Shown here: positions 55,416 to 64,000 of the stretch, piece after piece
Layout of the letters: each line of letters starts with the position of its first letter
Position numbering within the stretch: position 1 is the first letter of the stretch
Assembly: GCA_032191485.1 (NCBI GenBank)
Contig: JAVDOI010000003.1
Span: 12,400,986 to 12,464,985 of the forward strand
Reading direction: 5' to 3'
DNA from: Leptoclinus maculatus
Lineage: Eukaryota > Chordata > Actinopteri > Perciformes > Stichaeidae
DNA length: 64,000 bases
The notes under the pieces: generated by a model
Told to the model about the DNA's origin: nothing
The model's input: only the letters and a program-made list of their open reading frames with translations
Databases searched by the model: none
Position numbers and translations under genes: made by a program

Positions 55416-56749
55416 CTGGTGGAAACGAGAGAGAGGACATAAGAAAAGTCCCGTTAAATATTGTAACATTACAGACACATAGAGATCAACTTCATTTATT
55501 TTCTCATAGTCGGTTCTTTTGTCATTCTATCGATAAAAGCTCAACATTTTATTGTGATTCTCTGATTAATTTCTAAGATAATTTAAGCACCTTGCTATTG
55601 AACAAAGGGAAATAATTTTCTTAGTGCTCAACAACAACATAATCCATGTATTTTACACTGTAGATGTACTAATCAGTCTTGGTTAAAGATATTCAGCGAA
55701 TCACGAAAGAGGCTTTTGTGAGAAACTAAGTTGAGCAATGAAAGCTAATAGGTCAGAAAATATCTGAGTGGGCACTGGGCAGGATTCAGTTCCCAATAGT
55801 AGAGAATATTAGATTATAGAGATGCTTCACTGCACTCTGACTGTTACTGTTGACCAGAATAGTGTAAATGGGATGGTGGTCAATGAAGTGAAACCAATGA
55901 ATCAAGAGTTACTGTATAATCATCTGGTTAGCCGAGGGGTCACTGAGGAGCCACACCTTTCTGCAGTTACCACATTAGGAATAACACACTGCCACTGTAG
56001 ATGTCAGACAGCAGTGTGTGTGCCGAGGAGAGGGTGGGTTGCCATTTTTAAAAGCTATAAAGACGACCTCAAACTTAAACCGAACTCTGGGAAAATCCCC
56101 CTTTTTCTCCTGGCCTTTACTGTGGTGTGGTGTGGTGTGGTGGCACCATTACAGCATATGAAGAAATCTTTAGAGGCCTCACTGCAGGCGGGTGTGCGTG
56201 ATGCGTCGTGTAATAATACAGTGTGTTAAAAACCCCAGTGTTTGATCAGCAAACGTATCGCCAGCTGGAGACTCATTTGGTAAAATGAAAATGAAAAGTC
56301 GCACAAACACTCACAAGAACACATAAGATAATCATGTTCACGACCACAGAGCTGAAAGGGAATTCATTCACTAAAAAGACACATGTGATGTGGCCATCGA
56401 CTTGTGTGGCAGAGGAAAATCACAAATCACATCACAAAAATGACCACTTTCAAGAGACACAGCTTGAGTTTAAAAAATAAAGAGCCATGAGCTATGACCT
56501 TAGCACCGTATGCGCCTAAAGGTCAAAACACATAACGGCAGGTGGAGAGGAGATGAGGACCGGCAGAGGTGAGGTTAACTCGCAGAACCTGTGAAGTGAC
56601 TAAACGCTTCTCTAATTTTCCCTTTCAACACCTCAGGGCTCGGCTCTCCGGCAGTCAGACTCACATTAGCAGTGTGATGGTGTGAGGGCCAAGAAAAGCA
56701 AACTAAAGAGCGTTGTTGATGTGTTCAATGACTGTCAAGCTATTCCAGA

Positions 56750-57030
56750 GCAATAGTTGATATAACTTTCATTATCTGCCATTTATTTTCTCGATCAACC
56801 AATTAATAGTTTAATCTATGAAATGCCATAAAGTAGTGAAAAACACCCGTCACGACTTTCCAGAGCCCAAAGTGATGTCTTCGAATTTCTCGATTTGTCT
56901 GACCAACACTTGAAAAACCTAAAGATTAATTACTATCATATATCTAATGTTAATACAGCAAATGTACTAGTTTTTGTCTCATTGATTGACAAATTGATGA
57001 ACTAACAAATTGTTGCTGCTTTAAAATTAA
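56750..57030. repeat. Dispersed teleost interspersed repeat
   Basis: Has the phrases CAGAGCCCAAAGTGATGTCT and TTTGTCTGACCAACA and AACCTAAAGATTAATTACTA, which recur in many fish genomes near CGATTAAT termini. I recognise the repeat but cannot assign a family name with certainty. Confidence 0.5.
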
Positions 57031-60000
57031 AAATTAAAAATGTCATATAACCTGATACAGTTTTCTTGTTATTTAGTACATTTTCAAAAAGGAAAAAGTA
57101 GGGAGTGCTGAAGACTGTGCCCTGCGTTCACAAACCATTATTACATTGAATTTGACTAAACAATAATATTTGAGCATTGCGAATGACACACTGGAGGTTT
57201 CCCAGCAGCATAACACTGTATAAATTATGAGGCTATGAAAAAAGCCACAATTGGTGACAAGAACCAAAAGTGTGATTAATTATTCTATTACCTTGACTAT
57301 TGAACATAAAGCCAGAAGCGAATGAGCTTAAATGGTGTAATGTTATACCCCGAGCAATTTATTACAATTACATTAACAATAAAAATGGCAGAAATGATAG
57401 AAATGAGGAAGCGGATACACAAGGTTGTCTTTCACAGCGATTAGCAGGGGCTGGGATTAGTTTCCAAGGCCCCCGAGGACGGCAGTAACATTCAAAAGCC
57501 AACATGTGATCTCCCCTCCTCTGAAAAACCGTTCCTTTGAGGCGCCAATCTGCAGGACGAAGACAACCGACACCTGAGAGACCCCCCTCCGACCGATCTA
57601 ACACATGGTTCAGTCCCAGCCCGGCTTCCTCTCACTTGACCTGCCATCATCTGCTCTTCAGTTCTTTTACGGCTGTCCGAACGGCCTCAAATGAGATAGT
57701 GTTGCCTCTATTGGCTTCATTTAAACCCTGCATACCTGATGTTTGTTTACCCATTGGAAATAATAATAATAAAGTGCATTTTGGATGAATTTTCATAAAA
57801 TATACAGTACAAGGAAGGAATTCAGAATAAAACATGTTACGTGCTCTTCAATTTTTTTTAACAGAGGGATCAATATGGTATTATTTAAATTTTTTATTTT
57901 ATCTAAAAATCTTTCCATGATGACAATATCAGAGTTAAATAACCTGTTTGACACATGACATAAAGAAGTTTATTTCCGTGCAACGATTTCAGAAAGTCTG
58001 AGAATAAACTGGACAGCGTCGTCATGTCGTTCCTCAGGGAGAAGCCTTTAAAGCTCACTTGACAGATGGATTTCAGCAACTACTCCCATGATTACAACCA
58101 CCCTGCCTCTGTCAAATATCCGTCATACCACACTGCACAACTGCTGTCGAGTTAACCAGCAGCAATATCATATCAAAGCTATCACAACACAATCTATTCA
58201 TGACAATGATTTGAGCAGAGAGACATTTTGTAGACTGTCAAATGTTGCAAGGCAGTAAGACAAAAGTGAGTCTAGATGTAGATGCTGATCATAGCTGGAA
58301 AATGGTTACACAATAAATATCCTCCACCCAGGGACAAACAGGAACTCCAAAATCAAACAGGAAACACATTTGTCACAAGCAGATGTGAACGCAAAGCTCC
58401 TCAAATACATTCAGATATATAATCTGATCTCAACAAAAATCCTATTTTGACAGCGCTGACACAGACGTAACCTAATGCAAATGTAATCTTACTCCTTATA
58501 TGTCAAGATATGTAAATAAAAAAAATAGTTCTTTCCTGTGGAAATAATAATCAATTTCATTACTGAGGCTGCAGGATATGGAAATCTGAAAAGTTCACTG
58601 CCTCGACATTTGAGGAGAACCTCCCAATCTGAATGCAAAAACATGAGGAATAACCACAGACATCATGTTTCCTAAATCTCTAAATAAGTTTAACAGACTC
58701 TCTAATCACATAACTAACACTTCTCTCCACTTCAGAGACCCGACAGACCACCAGAGGCTCTCTGGGAAAAGACAGGGCGGGGAAGAGGGAGGTGGCTGCA
58801 TCTCTGAGATGGATCTTCTTACAAAAACAGGCCCTATTTCTGGAGCAGTTTGGGCCAGAGGGATGGAGTGCCTCCAGCTTCAAGCTGACTGTTTTAGTTC
58901 TCTTGAAGCGTCTCTGCTATTCCTCCTTTACATATAGAGCGCGTTGCTCAATTAACACATCATGCGAGGTAGATCTAACGGAGACAGTTTCTCTTGAACT
59001 GAAGCGCTAAGCTACATCTTCACAGAGCAGCTAAACTAATCTCTCACCACTTCTGACGGTGTGCTAAATGCTTCTGTGTGTAGTTACTGAGGGTGGACTC
59101 TCATAGGTCACATGACAAAGAGGAGACAAGGCACAATAGGGCGCATGATAGCTGCTTAACATCACAACTGCTCCAGACTAAAAAAATTAAATCCAGATTG
59201 AGGCCCAACAATTCATACTTGTTGGATTTTCAGCTGTAAAAAAAAGGGTGACTGAGTAGACAGATGACACAGATGAGAGGCAAAGAAAACCATGTGACTA
59301 TGTGTTTGTAATGAAAGGACAGCAGGCGATACGGCATCATCTGAAAAAGGTCAGCTATTGCTGAAAATCACAATCAGTGACATTAAAATAACACATGAAC
59401 CAAACTGATGTTCAGAGCAGGAATGTTCATAACAAGAAGAACTAAAGGTCAAATTAAAGGACAAGAAAACGTGAGTTTTGAATATATGAACCACAAAGAA
59501 GACACCTTTTTTCAGTGATAAACCAAAATGAATGTTTCTAATGATGAGAATGATACAGAAATTCATACTTGTTCTGTAAATATTGATTTAGGCCTGCAAT
59601 AGACCCTTTTCACAGCAGACATTTTGACTTGTCAAAGCAGGAAACACACATGAAGGGAGAACGTTAAGCGACCCAGTAAGTGAGCATCCACAATACCATT
59701 AGCATTAATGTAATTAAGTTGCAACCTAAACTAAACTAATAAAACCTAAACAATGACCTATATAAAAAAAAAAGACACAAAAATGCTTCGTAGAGCTGAG
59801 GGGAACTGCAGAGTCAGGTTGTATTTCTCCGTGGGTTCATCACTACATGTGACCTCTTTGTTAATATAAACATATTGATTACAGCCACTCTAAGAAGTTG
59901 AGAGCTGGAATAAACTACAGCTGATCATTGGCCGCTCCAATCCTCTGAGGATTGAGACCTGCTGGTATTTTCCCTCTTGTGAATTCTATAGACTACATCT

Positions 60001-60564
60001 TTAAAAATGCATAAGCACTTCCCCACTACCGGCTCATAAATATAAAAAGAGACCCACTGTATGTTTCTCATAGCACACTAACAGGCTAATAAGAGCACAA
60101 ATGTTTAAAAGTATGTTTCTTTGCTATTAACTGACAATATGTCTGTATTGTTGCAGAAAAAACACATGTATTCTGAATTTGATGTACTAGTCTGGTTCTT
60201 AAAAAGCATCATCTTAACTTGATATAGCCCACAGCTCCTGTCTGAGCATGTCACCTGTTTTTTGCTGGACTAAGCAGATTTCTCAGTGGAGGCTGAATAA
60301 TATTCTCCTCGAAAGGCGGCAGGAGAAGAAAAAAGAAGAGGAGTTCAGAGAGAGAAAGAGATGAGAAGAGGGTAGAGAAAAACAAGAGCAGAGAGGATAT
60401 GAAGGCTTTCTGCCACACTGAGAGCTTCCTCATGTCAAAGAAGCCTCATAGGCGAGTGGTGAAAAGGAGGCCACATTCCCAGGCTTTTGAATTAAGCACT
60501 TCCCTGCACACATGGTTAGACATATGTGCCCTTCCCTCACCTCACCCTCCTCCACACAAATCCT

Positions 60565-60567
<3 letters not shown>

Positions 60568-60613
<46 letters not shown>
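60568..60613. repeat. (CA)n microsatellite
   Basis: Twenty-three uninterrupted dinucleotide units in evl intron 1. Confidence 0.95.
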
Positions 60614-60615
<2 letters not shown>

Positions 60616-61179
60616 GTGTCCCGGCTGTGTGTTTTCAGTCCATTTAAAGACATCACACATGCGGGAAGAAATGATGCCTGTGTATGGGTTGAGTGTGCAT
60701 AGGAACAGTAGTTTCATGTCTCTGTGAGATTCGTCGGCTTCATGATTAGCTCATTGGATGTATTTAGGCTGGTGAAGTGTTTCCTTGGCATATGTGGCGT
60801 TCTCTCTGGGTAGCACCCGGGGGCAGAGCTTCTGTTATCGTGGCAATTAGCTTTTGTCGCTGGGGGTAATTGTGTCACCCTGCTGGTTCACAGCGGAAGG
60901 CACCCGAACAGACCCGAACAAACGCTGAGTCATTCAACACGGCCTTGCACTAAATGTTAAAAACACGACCAAAGGCTTCCAAAGTGTTGAACCGTCGATA
61001 CAGAAGTGGTGCAGTAGTAAGTCCTTGAATTTGACTTGACTAGGGCAGTTAGATTAGTTTAGCTCTTGTGTGGTCATGCAGCAGCTCCACTCAAACGGAT
61101 CAACTACTTTTCCAAAGATGAAAGAATGATCTAATAAACCGCACATTGCATTTCTGTACAAATAAATAGTATTTTGGGG

Positions 61180-61335
61180 GGCATTTTATCGCTTTCTGTG
61201 ACAGTAGAGAGATGAGAGGAAACGACAGAGATGGGAAAAGACGTAAAACAAAGGAGTGGACTCAACCTGGGGACGTTTATGGTCTGTAACTTAAACCCGT
61301 GGGCCACAAGGATGCTTTGCCATTTCTGTCTAGTT
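61180..61335. repeat. Probable dispersed fish repeat
   Basis: Contains GACAGTAGAGAGATGAGAGG, AACCTGGGGACG and GTGGGCCACAAGGATGC, an order of phrases common to an abundant teleost short interspersed repeat. Both ends are diffuse. Confidence 0.4.
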
Positions 61336-61981
61336 AGTTGATAATGTTCTCTATTAATGAATAAATAACCGCTTCCTGTTTGTTTCTGTAGCCACAGCAG
61401 CAGAGAACAAAACAAACAAAAGAGTTATTGTTGGGTTTTGTATTACTTGCAATAACTAATTTTCAATAAGTAAATGCTTGATGAGTTTACAGTAAATAAA
61501 CTCACAGTGTTGGAGAAGCTGCATGTTCCTAACACAGCTGATATTAAATACAATAGACATCCAGTTAAACCAGGCCAATCTAAGAGTTTAATTTCCGTGA
61601 ACAGAAAATAAGTTTTCCTGAGTTCCTTTGGCATTGAATCAGAGTAGGAACATTTTAAAATCCTCCCAAAACCAAACCAGAACCAAACCATTTTGCCTTA
61701 AAGAATATTCCTTCAGAGGCACCATCTGCATATAAATCATGTTCAATATCAGGGGAATCAGGGAGTCCTGGCACACACCATGTAACCAGCCTTATTCCTC
61801 CTCTTTCATGTCTCAACTCAACTAGCTAATAGGGGAAAACAATTGATGGCTAAAATAATGAGAGGAGAATTGATAGTTTGATAGATGCAAAAAATAAATC
61901 TAATACATTTCTCAACTGTCCCATCAGATGTACATACAAAGCAAACCATTTATCCTGATTATTTACTGCAACTTAGAGGTG

Positions 61982-62022
61982 CAGCAGTCAATCTGCACAG
62001 CTGATTGACTGCTGTGCAGATT
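61982..62022. repeat. Nested quasi-palindrome (two alternative hairpins)
   Basis: AATCTGCACAGC (61990-62001) pairs perfectly with GCTGTGCAGATT (62011-62022) across a 9-nt loop. CAGCAGTCAATC (61982-61993) pairs perfectly with GATTGACTGCTG (62003-62014), also across 9 nt. The two 12-bp stems overlap and are mutually exclusive. Confidence 0.85.
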
Positions 62023-64000
62023 CATCAATTCATCAATTCATTTCATGTTAATTAAGTCGCTCAAAAAAAATCATAACCTCCTGTACAATTAAAGCAAGCA
62101 GAGAGACACGAAAGCATCCGGAGAGGCTTCCTGTGCAGCAGGAGTGATAATTACACAGTTTTATGCATCCCTGGTTGCTACTGTAGATAATAGAGACATG
62201 CAGTCAGTGTCAGGGAGGGTTTATAACTCAATCTGAGGTTTGCTAAACAAACAACGTCATCCTCAGGTAGATGGTGTTAATCTCAGCAGAGCAATATGCT
62301 GCCATATCTAAAATCTTTCTGTCTGTGTTGGAGAGACTCCAAACTGTATTAAAAGCATGTTCCAAGTTATCCATCCAGTTTGGGTTGATCCTGGACCAAA
62401 GAGGAGATGATAACAGGCCCAATAACCTTTCAGTCTACCGTTAAATGTAAAGCACAAACAGCTTCAACTCATAGCCTCTTCTTGCTGAGCGTGAGGCCTC
62501 TCTAATGTCCTGCCACTCTTTTATTTTACAGGAACAGAAATACATAATTATACACCCACACACAGTATATGATGGTACTGTAAGTACACCCAAAATAACA
62601 GTCACTGATATTTTTAGTGAAGGGCCTTATGGGCAACAGAAACAGACACAAACACATGTTTGTCAATTTGCATTTTTTCGTACTTTAACTTGCAATTTTA
62701 GCATAAGTGCGTTCCCACTGACAAGTATCAAAATAATGCAGTGCACTGCGAGTACCCAGACGGATGGTGTACTCATATAACGGTCAAAACATTGGAAGTG
62801 TGGGACACTGGACACCATCAATGGTCAAAACCTTTGCTACGCAGTGAAGAGGTAGGGGCCACCAATCTTTTGAAAATGGCGGCTAGCAAGCCAGCTAACA
62901 GCAGCACATACATACAAATAAAAACAACTCATTTGTATTCGGGTCTAATTAAACTGTCAAGTGAGCAAACAAGCCGGCAGATATTCTGGCAGGCGACAAT
63001 CGTGGTCAATTATTGGCGATAATGCTCTGTCTGGATGCAATTTGCCATTAAAAAGAAAAAGCTGTGAAATGTTGCAATTGTCATTTTTTGGTAAGTAAAC
63101 AACAGTGTGTTCGTTTTGAGAACACTCTCCAGTCGAAATGTACATACTATGCACGTGTGTCTTAAAAATGAAATAGTCTTCTGACCAGCCAAAATGTCCT
63201 TACAACAACCACACACACCCAACTTGATTGATTACTGTGTATGGATTTGGTTAGTTGTCTGTTATCATTCTGTCAGCATGAGGATTATAGCCTCCTGGGC
63301 ATTTTAGGGGACAGCAAAGCCGCCGCCTGTGTATAGTATGGATGGGGGTGTATACGTTTACAGTATGGCTGCCTGTGTGTGTTTGGGTGTGTTTGGGTGG
63401 GTGCTGGGGTCCAGCTGAAGGAGGGAAGAGGTCTGTCTGACTACTTGGATTAGAGACAGAGCCTGGCAGGCAGATCATTACCTCACTGCAGTCTTAAATC
63501 TAAATTAACCAGGACTTAACTCTCGTACAAGACCTCTAATCTGCTCCATGGGGAAAGTACTGTTAACAGGCACACGGAGGGAACGAAGCCTGCGGGAACT
63601 AAAAACAGCACAAGCCAACTTTATTGCTGAGAAACAGTGTGAAGCTTGTTCATTTGTAAGTGAGCAAACTAAGCGCAGTTAGCTTGTTTAGAAGTAACAG
63701 CGAGAAACGTGATAGAGGCTAAACTTCAAGGATTGCAGTTTAATTGCTGCTTTGGATGTAACACTTGCTACTGAACTAAAGTACCGGTATATGGAACACT
63801 GCAATTAAAACTAAAGACGAGACACTCACAGTTATTTAGGGTTATTAATATTAAGTCCTGTTCAGTTATATTGTCTTTTGTTATTTTAGTTTTTTGTTGG
63901 TCGATCCAGCCCTTTGGTCCAGACTGAAATATTTCATGAACTATGCAATCTGGAAACCATTATACCTGTTAATCATCCGCATGTTACCATTGTCATTGTG

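Larger units (their letters stand above)
55416..64000 (-). other. evl intron 1 (5' part outside window), no coding content seen
   Basis: The exon at 55415 begins with T before GAA CAG, so it needs an upstream exon ending in two coding bases (ATG-AG or a longer form). I searched the minus strand of this interval by eye for such an ATG-AG|GT and found none. It carries dispersed repeats at 56750-57030 and 61180-61335, a (CA)n at 60568-60613 and a quasi-palindrome at 61982-62022. Confidence 0.6.

Noticed and set aside
54998..55576. 192-aa plus-strand open frame
   Set aside because: Its middle part is the reverse complement of the EVL WH1 exon; the rest is intronic with no similarity to a known protein.

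Overview
This 64-kb window is vertebrate nuclear DNA and almost certainly from a ray-finned (teleost) fish. All genes are split by GT-AG introns. The proteins are clear vertebrate orthologues with fish-type features, such as a short YY1 without a His run and an M18BP1 that keeps a CENP-C motif. The non-coding DNA carries short hAT-type elements and long CA/TG microsatellites typical of teleosts. There are no CRISPR arrays, operons or recognisable tRNA/rRNA genes. Exon boundaries were built by hand from splice sites and reading phase; for every complete gene the exon lengths sum to a multiple of three.

Layout, left to right: (1) hif1a (+), 171-12389, 15 coding exons, 749 aa, with a 7.3-kb first intron. 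(2) htra2 (-), 16604-13742, 8 exons, 444 aa, tail-to-tail with hif1a. (3) mis18bp1 (+), 17356-23118, 16 exons, 1111 aa, head-to-head with htra2. (4) A repeat-rich spacer, 23.3-25.9 kb, with a hAT-like element and a degenerate minisatellite. (5) tpp1 (+), 26049-31116, 13 exons, 564 aa, with a perfect CLEAR palindrome just upstream. (6) yy1 (-), 36393-33779, 5 exons, 350 aa, with a cluster of YY1-type sites in intron 1. (7) degs2 (+), 37437-41337, 3 exons, 322 aa. (8) evl (-), 55415-44031, 13 coding exons in the window; the first coding exon lies beyond the right edge, so about 8.6 kb at the right end is evl intron 1.

The genes are functionally unrelated housekeeping or regulatory loci: oxygen sensing, mitochondrial proteolysis, centromere licensing, lysosomal proteolysis, transcription, sphingolipid desaturation and actin dynamics. 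The yy1-degs2-evl block keeps the order and relative orientation of human 14q32.2. HIF1A and MIS18BP1 are also on human chromosome 14, while HTRA2 and TPP1 are not.

The most unusual item is a 924-bp phase-symmetric exon in evl (47588-48511). It would add 308 residues rich in Pro, Ser and Gln, with three PPxY motifs and two Gln runs, and a (UG)n tract lies just past its 5' splice site. Other notable signals are the retained CENP-C motif in M18BP1, a caspase-9-like A-S-P-F in HtrA2, the CLEAR sites of tpp1, the YY1-site cluster, and a nested quasi-palindrome at 62.0 kb.
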